Shown one piece after another: positions 36,562 to 46,176 of a DNA stretch of 64,000 nucleotides (its first letter is position 1; every line of letters starts with the position of its first letter). This DNA is from Dysgonomonas mossii DSM 22836 (GTDB taxonomy: Bacteria > Bacteroidota > Bacteroidia > Bacteroidales > Dysgonomonadaceae). Position numbers and translations under genes: made by a program. The notes beneath the pieces are model-generated. The model did no database searches. It worked only from the letters and a program-made list of their open reading frames with translations, and was not told where the DNA came from. The stretch covers positions 268,614 to 332,613 of the forward strand of contig NZ_GL892006.1 in assembly GCF_000213575.1 (NCBI RefSeq). The letters are read 5' to 3'.

Positions 36562-36681
36562 TATATAGTTATTTCTAATAGTTTAGATCTAAAACAGCAC
36601 AAATATAATAAACGAACAGAGTATACGAACAAAAGTCTATTTATTTTATGAACTGTTCCAAACTTTTCTTTTTTGTATCTC

Positions 36682-36743
36682 TTTGTCCTTTTGAACGTAG
36701 TAAAAATTATCGAGAACCTTCATTAACATTCAGAATGACAAAT
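36682..36743. repeat. Degenerate REP-like palindrome
   Basis: TTTGTC ... GACAAA arms with CATTCAGAATGAC inside; related to the TCATTCTGA-type elements at 49677 and 60796. Partly eroded. Confidence 0.4.
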
Positions 36744-36779
36744 ACATTAAAAAATATACAAAAAGAAAGTAATTTTATA

Positions 36780-36787
36780 TACCTTTG
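36780..36787 (+). promoter_or_regulatory. -7 box for the EEP-family gene
   Basis: TACCTTTG fits the consensus, about 60 bases before ATG 36847. Confidence 0.5.
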
Positions 36788-36846
36788 AATAGCATTGATT
36801 TTACTTAAAATCATTCAATAATTTATTAACCTAAGCCCAATTCCAA

Positions 36847-37764
36847 ATGAAATTTTCTCACAAAGCACTATTGATTATACTCTTCATTTTCATTGTATGC
36901 TCACACAGTAAGGCACAATCTGTTGCGCCTATAGAACTGAAAGTCATGAGTTTTAACATCTGGCATGGAGGAGGCTCTTCCATTGGTGCAACTGGCAAAG
37001 TTTTTGTAGAAAGCCAAGCCGATATAATTGGTATTCAGGAATCAACTCATAAAGAAAAAAATACAGCCGTTCATCTTGCCGATAGTCTGGGTTGGCATTC
37101 ATACGTTTTCGAAGGACGAACCATCATTACAAAATATCCGATTGTAGATACCTCAGCAAACAATCATGGAGTAAAGATAAAGATCGATAAAGACCATTTT
37201 GTTTGGATGTTCAATGTTCATCTTATGTACTGCCCTTACGAACCTTACCAACTGAATGGCATAGAATATTGTGGCGGCCCTATACTCCACTCTGCCCAAG
37301 AAGCGATAGCCTCCGCAATTAAATCGAGAGGAAGCACTGTAGACTCAAATATTGCTGATATAATAGAAGTTAGAAAAGAGGGTTATCCGATATTTCTTAC
37401 AGGCGATTTCAACGAGCCCTCGTATCTCGACTGGACAGCAAAAGCTGCTGATGCAGGACTCTGTAAAACAGCAGTTGAGTGGCCTTCTACAAAGGTATTT
37501 TCAGAAAAGGGCGGCATGAAAGATTCATATCGCACATTCTATCCTGATGAAGTGAGAAAGCCGGGACACACCTGGACTACACTGCCTGAAACTACTGCAT
37601 ATAAAGAAGTTCTCGACCGTATCGATTTCGTTCTTTTCTCGGGTGAAAAAATAGAGTTGAAAAATTCTCAGATTGTAGGAGAAGAAAGCCCTCTGAGTGA
37701 TATCCGATTTAAAAATTATCCTTCAGATCATAGAGCTGTTTTAAGCACTTTTGTACTTAAGTAA
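36847..37764 (+). CDS. Secreted endonuclease/exonuclease/phosphatase-family protein
   Basis: A 305-residue protein with an N-terminal signal peptide (cleavage near SKAQ, residue 24). DNase I-fold motifs occur in order: VMSFNIWHGG, IIGIQES (metal Glu), LTGDFNEPSYLDWT, DRIDFVLFSG and YPSDHRAVLS, so all catalytic positions are kept. The family includes nucleases, sphingomyelinases and inositol phosphatases; the substrate is open. Its 3' end overlaps the convergent AraC gene by 8 bases. Confidence 0.88.
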   Translation: MKFSHKALLIILFIFIVCSHSKAQSVAPIELKVMSFNIWHGGGSSIGATGKVFVESQADIIGIQESTHKEKNTAVHLADSLGWHSYVFEGRTIITKYPIVDTSANNHGVKIKIDKDHFVWMFNVHLMYCPYEPYQLNGIEYCGGPILHSAQEAIASAIKSRGSTVDSNIADIIEVRKEGYPIFLTGDFNEPSYLDWTAKAADAGLCKTAVEWPSTKVFSEKGGMKDSYRTFYPDEVRKPGHTWTTLPETTAYKEVLDRIDFVLFSGEKIELKNSQIVGEESPLSDIRFKNYPSDHRAVLSTFVLK

Positions 37765-38659
37765 GTTTAACGGGTTGTTTGTTGGCAGCCAGATATTTTA
37801 CAGGAGATACTCCCATTATCTTTTTGAAAAGGCGAGAATAATAGTAAGGATCATCAAAACCAACCATAATTGATATCTGATTCACCTTCATTGTACTATT
37901 CAGCAAATAGTAACAAGAACGTTGCACCTTGAGTTGATTGAAATACTCCATCGGAGCAATACCCATGTTTTTATAAAACAACCGATAAAAATAAGAAACA
38001 GAATATCCAAAATGTCCTGCAATATCGGACAACTTCAGTTTATTCCCTATATTTTCGTTCATATAGTGCGTTGCCAAATGTATTAGAGAAGTTCCGTATT
38101 TGTTTTCCGTTGTAGGATTTCTATCTGTTTTTACGTACAAAATAGAACCCAGAAAATAAGCCAATCCAAAATTTGCATATTGCAGTGCACTATCATCATG
38201 CGCATCGAGCAAAACATTATATATATCCTCAAATAGTTTGACACGCTCGTCAATACGTAACGTATTTTCGGAATCCAAAGAAATTACCTTCCCATATATT
38301 TTCGAGAATAATTCAGATTTATAACCTTTGAAATGTATCCAATAAATTGACCATGAGTTCGACTCACTAGCACCATAGCTATGTGCTTTATTTGGGGGCA
38401 ATATAACAAACTGATTCTCGCTCACAGCTTGTATTTTTCCATCCAGTTCGATCCATCCTCCACCCTTGGTACAATATATAAGAATATTTTCGGGACATCC
38501 CTCGGGCCTGTTTATATAATGATATTTTGCATTGGGAAAATATCCTAAGGAATGAAAATACAAATCATTCATCATTTGATTCTTACCCATCCTATCGACA
38601 ATAAAGTATGGTAGTATTATACTCCATTGTCCCTGAAATCCATGTTTTATCTGCATCAC
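37757..38659 (-). CDS. AraC-family transcriptional regulator
   Basis: A 300-residue regulator. The N-terminal cupin-like sensing domain (about 30-150: WIELDGKIQAVSENQFVILPPNKAHSYG) is followed by two HTH motifs at the C-terminus (KLSDIAGHFGYSVSYFYRLFYKNMGIAPMEYF, and VNQISIMVGFDDPYYYSRLFKKIMGVSPVKY). It is divergent from the 3-keto-glycoside cluster that starts at 38870, so it most probably activates that cluster in response to a sugar. Confidence 0.93.
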   Translation of the reverse strand: MMQIKHGFQGQWSIILPYFIVDRMGKNQMMNDLYFHSLGYFPNAKYHYINRPEGCPENILIYCTKGGGWIELDGKIQAVSENQFVILPPNKAHSYGASESNSWSIYWIHFKGYKSELFSKIYGKVISLDSENTLRIDERVKLFEDIYNVLLDAHDDSALQYANFGLAYFLGSILYVKTDRNPTTENKYGTSLIHLATHYMNENIGNKLKLSDIAGHFGYSVSYFYRLFYKNMGIAPMEYFNQLKVQRSCYYLLNSTMKVNQISIMVGFDDPYYYSRLFKKIMGVSPVKYLAANKQPVKLT

Positions 38660-38749
38660 TTCATTCTATTTTAGATATTAGATAAAAATAGCAATAATAA
38701 TCCATCTTTTTAGCAAAATTAGTCTATCTTTTTTATTCTCAGCATTCAC

Positions 38750-38757
38750 TATTTTTG
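38750..38757 (+). promoter_or_regulatory. -7 box upstream of the 3-keto-glycoside cluster
   Basis: TATTTTTG in the AraC-Gfo/Idh divergent region; possible AraC-controlled promoter. No clear -33 element. Confidence 0.45.
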
Positions 38758-38869
38758 TTTTAATATAATGAAAAATCAATTTTTAGATAAAACAAGCAGC
38801 AATTGTTCGAGACCTTAATTATCCATGAATTTTCATTTTCCTATTGATTAATTATAAACAAAATAAGCT

Positions 38870-40063
38870 ATGAATCGCAAACAGTTTATTTCCCGCTTAG
38901 GTTCAATTGGCGTTGCTACAGTCGCCGCACCCATTATAGGAACATCACCTTTGGATGCTGCAATTTCGTCGGCTAATGTGAATGTTCTTTCTTCCGACAA
39001 AAAGATACGTGTAGGAATTATAGGATGTGGGAGTGTTTCGGGCATGTATCTGCCGCATTTAACAAAGTGTCCTTATGCAGAAGTAGTAAGTCTATGTGAT
39101 ATTATACCACAAAGAGCACAAGATGCAGCAAAAAAACACAACGTAAAAAACTGGTATCCACATATAGATAAGATGTTAGCTGGTGTACCATTCGACTTAT
39201 TTGTGAATCTGACCGATATGCAGGAACATGGACGCCTAAATCGCATGGCGTTAAAGAGAAAGATAAACGTATGGAGCGAAAAACCAATGGCAAATACATA
39301 CGCCGAAGGTCGTGAGCTATATGATCTAGCCAAAAGTCAAGGCGTACGTATTTGGGGAGCCCCTGCCGTTGTCAACAGCCCACAGTTTGCTTTTATGGCT
39401 AAGCAGGTCAACGAAGGGAAATTGGGGCGTATTGCTGCCGCACATGCTCACTATGGGCATCAAGGCCCTAACTGGTCAGCATTCTTCTTCGAAGAGGGAG
39501 GAGGTAGCCTTCCCGATCTGGGAGTGTATAATATATCTACGCTTACAGGACTTTTTGGCCCGGCTAAATCCATCGTTGCAATGACCAATATAGTAGACCC
39601 TACACGCAATACAGGAAACAAAGGACATATACAGGTTGTAGCCGAAGACAATGCCATGATTATTATGGAACATCAAAACAATGTATTATCACATATACAG
39701 TGCGGATTCAACTATTTTGATCCTTACGGACATGAAGGTACGGGACAAGAACGCCCTACAATATCTGTAGTAGGCTCTACCGGTAATATGCACATGATTG
39801 GTTACGACTGGAAGCCTTTTGGCATAGACATGGCTACAGTAGCCAATGAAAAAACACAACGTTTTGCTACCGAACGTGGTACATTCCTTTGGGAAGAAGG
39901 AGCTTCCGTTATTTGTGAATCCATAGCCACAGGTAAAGAACCTCTAATAGATGCCGAACACGCTTTACACGTACTAGAAATCATAGAGGCAGCTCGTTTA
40001 TCTCAGGAAGAGGGTAAAAGAATTTCGTTAAAATCATCTTTCAAATGGCCTATTATCAACTGA
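38870..40063 (+). CDS. Gfo/Idh/MocA oxidoreductase, exported
   Basis: A 397-residue NAD(P)-dependent sugar dehydrogenase-like enzyme. The first 30 residues (NRKQFISRLGSIGVATVAAP) look like a signal of the Tat type, but with Arg-Lys rather than a true twin arginine. The Rossmann motif is VGIIGCGSVSGMYLPHL, then the WSEKPMA motif (EKP, near residue 140). C-terminal substrate domain with GGGSLPDLGVYNI. Together with the DUF1080 gene and another oxidoreductase it fits the 3-keto-glycoside pathway, oxidising a sugar at C3 or reducing the keto product. Confidence 0.88.
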   Translation: MNRKQFISRLGSIGVATVAAPIIGTSPLDAAISSANVNVLSSDKKIRVGIIGCGSVSGMYLPHLTKCPYAEVVSLCDIIPQRAQDAAKKHNVKNWYPHIDKMLAGVPFDLFVNLTDMQEHGRLNRMALKRKINVWSEKPMANTYAEGRELYDLAKSQGVRIWGAPAVVNSPQFAFMAKQVNEGKLGRIAAAHAHYGHQGPNWSAFFFEEGGGSLPDLGVYNISTLTGLFGPAKSIVAMTNIVDPTRNTGNKGHIQVVAEDNAMIIMEHQNNVLSHIQCGFNYFDPYGHEGTGQERPTISVVGSTGNMHMIGYDWKPFGIDMATVANEKTQRFATERGTFLWEEGASVICESIATGKEPLIDAEHALHVLEIIEAARLSQEEGKRISLKSSFKWPIIN

Positions 40064-40135
40064 TGCACAATCCATTAAAACAAATACAATTATCTAAAAA
40101 AGAAAAAAACAATATATAAATTTGACAGAAGAACC

Positions 40136-40921
40136 ATGAAAAATACTTTCTATTTTTTATTTGTATCTGCTCTTATGCTATCATTCGCATGTAGTAATAA
40201 AAAATCAGAGCAGTCTAACGAAAATACAAGTGCTACCGATCCGATGACACTGTACAGTGAAATTGATAGGACTTCTGCTCCTAATACCATTTCAGAAAAA
40301 GAAAAATCGAAGGGTTGGCAATTGCTTTTTGATGGAGCTACCGATAAGGGTTGGCACGGATACAACCAGAATGGCGTTCCTGAATGCTGGGCTGTAGAAG
40401 ATGGTACGCTTACAATGAAAAGTACAGGAGGACAAGAAGAACAAGACCTTGTAACCGACAAAGAGTACAAAAGATTTGCTTTATCATTGGAATATAAGTT
40501 AACGAAGGGGGCAAATAGCGGAGTACTATTCCAGATAAAAGAAGATCCTAAATACAAATATGCGTATGAAACAGGCCCCGAGTTTCAGGTTATAGACCAT
40601 GAGAATTGGCCTGACCGATTGGAAGGATGGCAAATAAATGGCTGCAACTATGCAATGTATGCACCTATGGAAACACCATATAAGACTTTAGGAGAATGGA
40701 ATCAATTGATGCTGGTGGTAAAAGGCAATGACGTTACTCAGATTTTAAATGGAGTTGTAACCGTGAAGTACACAAAATATTCCGACGAATGGACAAAACT
40801 TCGTAACAGTGGAAAATGGTCAGACTTTCCGGACTACGGAAAATTCGATGAAGGGCATATTTCGCTACAAAATCACGGAACAAAAGTATGGTATAGAAAT
40901 ATTATGATCAAAAATCTTTAA
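40136..40921 (+). CDS. DUF1080 (3-keto-disaccharide hydrolase) lipoprotein
   Basis: A 261-residue lipoprotein (lipobox MLSFAC, Cys19). The DUF1080 domain begins KGWQLLFDGATDKGWHGYNQNG, with TDKEYKRFALSLEYKLTKGANSGVLFQI, and ends in the concanavalin-like jelly roll GHISLQNHGTKVWYRNIMIK. Family members hydrolyse 3-keto-glycosides. It lies between two Gfo/Idh/MocA genes, matching the oxidise-cleave-reduce scheme described in gut Bacteroides. Confidence 0.9.
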   Translation: MKNTFYFLFVSALMLSFACSNKKSEQSNENTSATDPMTLYSEIDRTSAPNTISEKEKSKGWQLLFDGATDKGWHGYNQNGVPECWAVEDGTLTMKSTGGQEEQDLVTDKEYKRFALSLEYKLTKGANSGVLFQIKEDPKYKYAYETGPEFQVIDHENWPDRLEGWQINGCNYAMYAPMETPYKTLGEWNQLMLVVKGNDVTQILNGVVTVKYTKYSDEWTKLRNSGKWSDFPDYGKFDEGHISLQNHGTKVWYRNIMIKNL

Positions 40922-40932
40922 ACACCTGTGAT

Positions 40933-42411
40933 ATGACTTCTCGTAGAAATTTTATTAAAAAATCAGCCATAGCTGCTGCCGGTTTATACATTTTTCCATC
41001 AAACGTTATCAGCGGATTGGGACACAAAGCCCCTAGTGACAAACTTAATATAGTAGGTATAGGCGTAGGTGGAAAAGGACATCCTAACCTTGTAGGAATG
41101 AATACTGAAAATATAATAGGTCTTTGCGATGTAGACTGGGCTTATTCTAAAAACTGTTTTAATGACTTCCCGAAAGCCAAGCGTTACAAAGATTGGCGCA
41201 AAATGTTTGATGAAATAGGAAAAGAGATTGATGGTGTAATGATATCTACACCCGACCATACACATGCCATCATAGCAGCAACGGCATTAACGCTGAACAA
41301 ACATGTTTACTGTCAAAAGCCATTAACACACTCAATATATGAAAGCCGTCTGCTAACACGTTTGGCTGCCAAACATAAGGTAGCTACTCAAATGGGAAAC
41401 CAGGGAAATTCGGGCGATGGAGTACGTCAGGTCTGCGAATGGATATGGAATGGAGAAATAGGTGAAGTGCGCGAAGTGCATGCTTGGACAGACCGTCCGA
41501 TATGGCCTCAAGGGTTACAACGCCCGAAAGAAGTAGTAAAAGTACCTTCAACCTTGGACTGGGACAACTTTATAGGGCCTGCTCCTTTTCGCCCTTACAA
41601 TCCTGTATATACTCCTTGGAATTGGCGTGGTTGGTGGGATTTCGGTACGGGAGCTTTTGGCGATATGGCTTGCCATGTGCTCGACCCTATTTATCAATCG
41701 CTGAAACTCGGTTATCCGACGAAGATACAAGGCAGCTCTTCCCTTATTAATACCGAATCTCCACCTCAGAGCGAACAGGTAGAGTTTACATTCCCATCAC
41801 GAGACAATATGCCTAAAGTAGCGATGCCCGAGGTAAAGGTGTATTGGTATGATGGCGGGCTTTTCCCTCATCGCCCCGATCTGCTCCCCGATGGAACCGA
41901 TCTTATGAGAGACGGGCTTGGAGGCTGCTTATTCGTTGGCTCGAAAGATACGCTACTAACTGATTGCGGTGGATTTAATCCTCGCTTGCTATCGGGACGT
42001 ACACCAAATGTTCCTCAAACCCTTCGACGTGTTCGGGGTGCTACAGGATATTCTGACGGATATCATGAGCAGGATTGGATCAGGGCGTGTAAAGAATCTG
42101 CAGACAGCAGGGTTGAAACATCAAGTAACTTCGGATACGCCGGGCCATTCAATGAAATGGTCTTACTAGGTGTTCTTGCCATACGCTTACAAAGCTTGAA
42201 TAAAATTTTGAAATGGGATGGAGAAAAAATGATGTTTACAAATATAGGTGCAAACGAAGAATTGAAAATTGTCTCAAAAGACAGTTTCCGTGTAGAAGAG
42301 GGGCATCCACACTTTGAAAGAGAATATATAACATCAAATGCACAAGCCACCGCTGCTGAATACATAAAGCATACATATAGGGATGGATGGGCTTTGCCTG
42401 CGATGCCTTAA
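40933..42411 (+). CDS. Gfo/Idh/MocA oxidoreductase with Tat signal
   Basis: A 492-residue enzyme with a canonical twin-arginine signal (TSRRNFIKKSAIAAAGLYIF), so exported folded with its cofactor. Rossmann motif VGIGVGGKGHPNL, catalytic EKP-type motif as CQKPLTHS (near residue 130), and a long C-terminal domain rich in Trp. It starts 11 bases after the DUF1080 gene. Likely second oxidoreductase of the 3-keto-glycoside route. The substrate is undetermined. Confidence 0.9.
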   Translation: MTSRRNFIKKSAIAAAGLYIFPSNVISGLGHKAPSDKLNIVGIGVGGKGHPNLVGMNTENIIGLCDVDWAYSKNCFNDFPKAKRYKDWRKMFDEIGKEIDGVMISTPDHTHAIIAATALTLNKHVYCQKPLTHSIYESRLLTRLAAKHKVATQMGNQGNSGDGVRQVCEWIWNGEIGEVREVHAWTDRPIWPQGLQRPKEVVKVPSTLDWDNFIGPAPFRPYNPVYTPWNWRGWWDFGTGAFGDMACHVLDPIYQSLKLGYPTKIQGSSSLINTESPPQSEQVEFTFPSRDNMPKVAMPEVKVYWYDGGLFPHRPDLLPDGTDLMRDGLGGCLFVGSKDTLLTDCGGFNPRLLSGRTPNVPQTLRRVRGATGYSDGYHEQDWIRACKESADSRVETSSNFGYAGPFNEMVLLGVLAIRLQSLNKILKWDGEKMMFTNIGANEELKIVSKDSFRVEEGHPHFEREYITSNAQATAAEYIKHTYRDGWALPAMP

Positions 42412-42559
42412 ACTTAGACATCAAGAGTATGCCAAGTATGATTTAATCCGATAATATTCATATCTTTGGTATACTCTTATATTCTTTCATAAAAGAATAT
42501 TATACGTACGAATCGAGAAAGTCCCAAATTATAACTACTTATTTTTAATACCAAACAAT

Positions 42560-43375
42560 ATGAAAAATTTAAAGCTATTATTATTACTCTTCTCATTATG
42601 TTTTATCGGATGTAAAGAAGGGGCAAAACAACCCGAATGGAAAATGGGTATTCAGACATATACATTTCACAAATTCACGCTGATGGAGACGCTCGACAAA
42701 ACAAAAGATCTAGGTATCCACTATGCCGAAGCATTCTTCTCTCAGCCTTTGGGAAAGAATTTCCCTGATACAACTTATCTGAACTTTGATTTGTCGGAAG
42801 AAACAAAAGCACAACTAAAAAAGGAATTTAAAGACCGGGATATTACCTTATATGCCTTCGGTGTAGCATCGTATGACACGAATGAAGAATGGGAGCGGTT
42901 TTTCAGTTTTGCAAAAGATATGGGAGTACATACCGTAACATGTGAACCAAAATTGGAACAACTTGACTTTGTTGAACAACTTGCACTCAAATACAATATC
43001 GAAGTAGCCATACATAACCACCCCGAGCCTTCTGTCTATGCTAATCCGCATGTACTTGTAAAAGCCCTCGAAGGAAGAAATAAGATGATGGGCGTATGTG
43101 CCGATATCGGACACTGGAAAAGGACAGGAAACGACCCTATAGAGGCCCTTAAGAAGTTTGATGGACGAATAAAGGTTGTACACATGAAAGACCTGAACGA
43201 AGCAATGGAGGATACAACATGGGGAACAGGAGTATTGCAGGTAAAAGAAGTAATTAATGAACTGAAAAGACAAAACTTCAATGGGCTTATTTCTACCGAG
43301 TATGAAAGTTTTGGAGATTCTCAAATAAATGATATCAAGAAAAGTCTGGAATACTTTATGCTGAACTCAAAATAG
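42560..43375 (+). CDS. Sugar phosphate isomerase/epimerase-like TIM-barrel lipoprotein
   Basis: A 271-residue lipoprotein (lipobox LCFIGC, Cys18). The xylose isomerase-like TIM barrel shows MGIQTYTFHKFTL, VEVAIHNHPEPS, GVCADIGHWKRTGNDP and VVHMKDLNEA, with metal ligands Glu, Asp, His, Glu. In 3-keto-glycoside clusters such proteins have been linked to keto-sugar isomerisation or cleavage. It lies 148 bases after the second oxidoreductase and is closed by a strong terminator. Confidence 0.87.
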   Translation: MKNLKLLLLLFSLCFIGCKEGAKQPEWKMGIQTYTFHKFTLMETLDKTKDLGIHYAEAFFSQPLGKNFPDTTYLNFDLSEETKAQLKKEFKDRDITLYAFGVASYDTNEEWERFFSFAKDMGVHTVTCEPKLEQLDFVEQLALKYNIEVAIHNHPEPSVYANPHVLVKALEGRNKMMGVCADIGHWKRTGNDPIEALKKFDGRIKVVHMKDLNEAMEDTTWGTGVLQVKEVINELKRQNFNGLISTEYESFGDSQINDIKKSLEYFMLNSK

Positions 43376-43406
43376 CAGTGACAACGCAAAAGAAACAGTA
43401 AGGGTA

Positions 43407-43456
43407 AAAATAAGAAAAGAGCTGTATATTTTAACATACAGCTCTTTTCTTATTTT
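43407..43456. terminator. Bidirectional terminator between the isomerase gene and tRNA-Gln
   Basis: A 21-bp perfect stem (43407-43427 with 43436-43456, loop of 8). A-run before and T-run after allow termination from both sides. Confidence 0.9.
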
Positions 43457-43461
43457 TGTAG

Positions 43462-43532
43462 TTGTCTCACAAGGATTCGAACCTTGAACGACTGAACCAA
43501 AATCAGTTGTGTTACCATTACACCATGAGACA
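43462..43532 (-). tRNA. tRNA-Gln(TTG)
   Basis: On the minus strand the acceptor TGTCTCA pairs with TGAGACA, the anticodon loop TTTTGGT gives TTG, and the T arm has GGTTCGAATCC. 71 bases plus no encoded CCA. Confidence 0.95.
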
Positions 43533-43682
43533 ATACCATTTGCTTCAAAAGCAGTGCAAAAGTAGAAGTTTTTTATTAATAAACAAAGCTTTTCGATATG
43601 TTTTTGTTGAATTTCTTATAAAAGAAGACGGGTCTCACTGGATTATTGACACAACAACATCTCTAATCATTTCATAGCCAAT

Positions 43683-43715
43683 AAAAAAGAGGCTGCAATG
43701 AAATTACAGCCTCTT
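43683..43715 (-). terminator. pfp terminator
   Basis: AAGAGGCTG (43687-43695) pairs with CAGCCTCTT (43707-43715); on the minus strand a U-run follows (43683-43688). Confidence 0.85.
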
Positions 43716-43735
43716 GCTAAAATATTTTGAATATT

Positions 43736-45382
43736 TTATCTTCCTTGTTCCAGTCTTAATGTAACTGTAGGTTGGTCGCATACTTCTGATGGTCCGAAAA
43801 ACTGAATTGGTCCCGGATATACAAACTCTGTTCCAACAGCCCACTCTTCACGATGTGCAGCAAAATATTGGAATGGTGCTCCATCAAGTTTCACTAAAGC
43901 TTTCTGGATTACAGGTTTCATTTCGCCATGACGACGCTCCATATTCATCATCATTGTTACAGGCACACCTCCGGCAATCCATTCGCTAGCAGGCGCTGTT
44001 GTGTTGCGCACAGAAGACATATAACCGGTCTTACCTGCAGCGATAAGAGCAGCAGCAGTGTATCCTAACGAATAACAATAATCTGAATCGTAGTTTGACG
44101 GAGTTGCACAACGTCCTTCGTAACCGAAGAAGTGCTCCTGAGCAGCAAACTTACCTTTATATTTACCGGCAGCTTTCATTTCAGCCAGTTTATTACCTAC
44201 CATTTCAGCTAGTAGCTTTTCTGTTTCGATAAGAGAAACCTGTACGTTTCCGTGAGGGTCACGATCTAAAGTCAACTGACGAGCTACACCCGAAGGCAGG
44301 CTTGCGAATATTTTCGCATTTTCGGCAGACAGGTTCTTTTGGATATATGCAAGCTGATCATCTTTAGGCACAGCATTGAATTCACGTTGATGATGTGCCA
44401 AGAAGTCATTCAATTCTGAAATAAGACCTTTCATTGCAGGAATAAATTCGATAAGACCTTCAGGAATCAATACTGTTCCGAAGTTATTACCATTTTCTGC
44501 ACGTTTAGCTACAACATTTGCTATATCTGTAACGATATCATCCAAAGACAATTTTTGAGCTTCTACCTCTTCTGAAATAATACATACGTTTGGTTGTACC
44601 TGAAGAGCACATTCCAATGCGATATGAGAAGCAGAACGTCCCATTAGTTTGATAAAGTGCCAGTATTTGCGAGCAGAGTTACAGTCACGTTGTATATTAC
44701 CGATAACTTCAGCATATACTTTACAAGCTGTGTCGAAACCGAATGATGTTTCTATCATTTCGTTTTTCAAGTCACCGTCAATTGTTTTCGGACAACCGAT
44801 TACCTGAACACCTGCATTGATTTCTTTATAGTATTCAGCAAGCACACAAGCATTTGTATTCGAGTCGTCACCACCGATAATTACAAGAGCTTTTATATCT
44901 AGTTTTTTCAATATTTCAAGACCTTTGTCAAATTGCTCTTTGCTTTCGAGTTTTGTACGACCAGAACCGATAATATCAAAACCTCCTGTATTACGATATT
45001 CATCGATAATATCGGCTGTAAGTTCTTTATAATCATGATCAACCAAACCGCCCGGACCCATTAGGAATCCAAAAAGACGACTGCTCACATTCATATTTTT
45101 TATACCATCAAAAAGACCAGCGATAACATTGTGTCCACCGGGAGCTTGTCCTCCAGAAAGTATAACTCCTACATTGATAGCAGGTAAGTTTACTTTTTCT
45201 GAAGTTTCTACAAACTTGATAGTCGGCATCCCGTATGTATTAGGGAATAACTTTTTCACCTCTTCTTGATCTGCTACGGATTGAGTAGCTGCTCCTTCCT
45301 CAACTTTTACAGAGCCATACAATGCTTTTGGCATTTTAGGGTTATAAGCAGCTCTTGCAATTTGTAACGCACTTTTTTTCAT
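43736..45382 (-). CDS. pfp: Diphosphate-fructose-6-phosphate 1-phosphotransferase
   Basis: PPi-dependent phosphofructokinase; reversible glycolytic step. The 548-residue length matches the long PPi-PFK clade. The PPi-specific GGDDSNTNA (Asp in place of the ATP-PFK Gly) is near residues 173-181 and CPKTIDGDLKN near 203, plus MGRSASHIALECALQ. Common in Bacteroidales. Its own terminator and a 390-base upstream region suggest a monocistronic gene. Confidence 0.95.
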   Translation of the reverse strand: MKKSALQIARAAYNPKMPKALYGSVKVEEGAATQSVADQEEVKKLFPNTYGMPTIKFVETSEKVNLPAINVGVILSGGQAPGGHNVIAGLFDGIKNMNVSSRLFGFLMGPGGLVDHDYKELTADIIDEYRNTGGFDIIGSGRTKLESKEQFDKGLEILKKLDIKALVIIGGDDSNTNACVLAEYYKEINAGVQVIGCPKTIDGDLKNEMIETSFGFDTACKVYAEVIGNIQRDCNSARKYWHFIKLMGRSASHIALECALQVQPNVCIISEEVEAQKLSLDDIVTDIANVVAKRAENGNNFGTVLIPEGLIEFIPAMKGLISELNDFLAHHQREFNAVPKDDQLAYIQKNLSAENAKIFASLPSGVARQLTLDRDPHGNVQVSLIETEKLLAEMVGNKLAEMKAAGKYKGKFAAQEHFFGYEGRCATPSNYDSDYCYSLGYTAAALIAAGKTGYMSSVRNTTAPASEWIAGGVPVTMMMNMERRHGEMKPVIQKALVKLDGAPFQYFAAHREEWAVGTEFVYPGPIQFFGPSEVCDQPTVTLRLEQGR

Positions 45383-45773
45383 TTGTTTTTATTGATTATA
45401 TATAGTTTAATATTCTCATTTTTAAGGCATGCAAATTTCGTCATTTTTTTTGATATATGAAAGAGATTAATTCTCATCAAGGAGGATTTTTGCTAACCTC
45501 TTCTTATATTTTTACTTATTTTAAATTTTTGATATTTTTTAATGACTTTTTATTACTCTTTTCTACCTTAAAAGTTATTCTATTCGCATGCATATCATTT
45601 AGAGGCATTGAAACTTTCTTTTTGAAAGCAAAAACAAACAAAACAAAAGACAAAACAAATAATAAATATCATTTTTAACCATATTTAACTATGATATTGT
45701 AACTTTTTGTCACCAAACACGTCTTATATATAAAGAAACAAAAGTATCTTTGTATAACTAAATAAATAAAGCC
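45383..45773. other. Intergenic region between pfp and the DUF3836 gene
   Basis: 390 bases. A 73-codon plus-strand frame (45457-45678) is Phe- and Lys-rich and probably chance. Contains the pfp promoter region (minus) and the -7 box TATCTTTG at 45745-45752 for the next gene. Confidence 0.5.
45745..45752 (+). promoter_or_regulatory. -7 box for the DUF3836 gene
   Basis: TATCTTTG fits TAnnTTTG, 22 bases before ATG 45774. Confidence 0.55.
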
Positions 45774-46118
45774 ATGAACCTAAAAAAATTATTATTATTC
45801 GCAGTTCTATTTTTATCATTGAGCATATATGCTAATGATCCGGAAACAGTGATGTTCAGCAATATAGAAACAACCGAAACAGGTTGTGTAAAGGAATTTT
45901 TGTTATGTGACAAAAATACAAACGCCCCTTTAACCAAGACGGTTTATAACTATGATGCTACCGGACGTATGCAAGAGAAAGCTACTTACGAATGGGATGG
46001 AGCAAAAGGTTGGATCGGTGTTCAAAAATATGAATATAGCTACGATAAAAACAATCAGCCAACAGCTCCTACCCTATACAAATGGGACAATAAATCTAGC
46101 AATTGGTCAAAAAAATAA
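45774..46118 (+). CDS. Small secreted DUF3836-like protein
   Basis: A 114-residue exported protein. The signal peptide is residues 1-20 (ends IYAND). The mature part has repeated beta hairpins typical of DUF3836 and RHS-like repeats: TKTVYNYDATGRMQEKATYEWDG and GVQKYEYSYDKNNQPTAPTLYKWD. The function is unknown; these small proteins are abundant in Bacteroides and Dysgonomonas. It has its own promoter and a terminator right after. Confidence 0.75.
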   Translation: MNLKKLLLFAVLFLSLSIYANDPETVMFSNIETTETGCVKEFLLCDKNTNAPLTKTVYNYDATGRMQEKATYEWDGAKGWIGVQKYEYSYDKNNQPTAPTLYKWDNKSSNWSKK

Positions 46119-46141
46119 AACTCTCCAATAGTGGGAAAGCG

Positions 46142-46176
46142 AAAGCCTTACATAAAAATTATGTGAGGCTTTTATT
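46142..46176 (+). terminator. Terminator of the DUF3836 gene
   Basis: AAAGCCTTACATAA (46142-46155) pairs with TTATGTGAGGCTTT (46159-46172) with one G-U, loop of 3, then TATTTTT. Confidence 0.82.

Noticed and set aside
45457-45678. 73-codon frame upstream of DUF3836
   Set aside because: Phe/Lys/Thr-rich chance translation of AT-rich DNA; no signal or motif.
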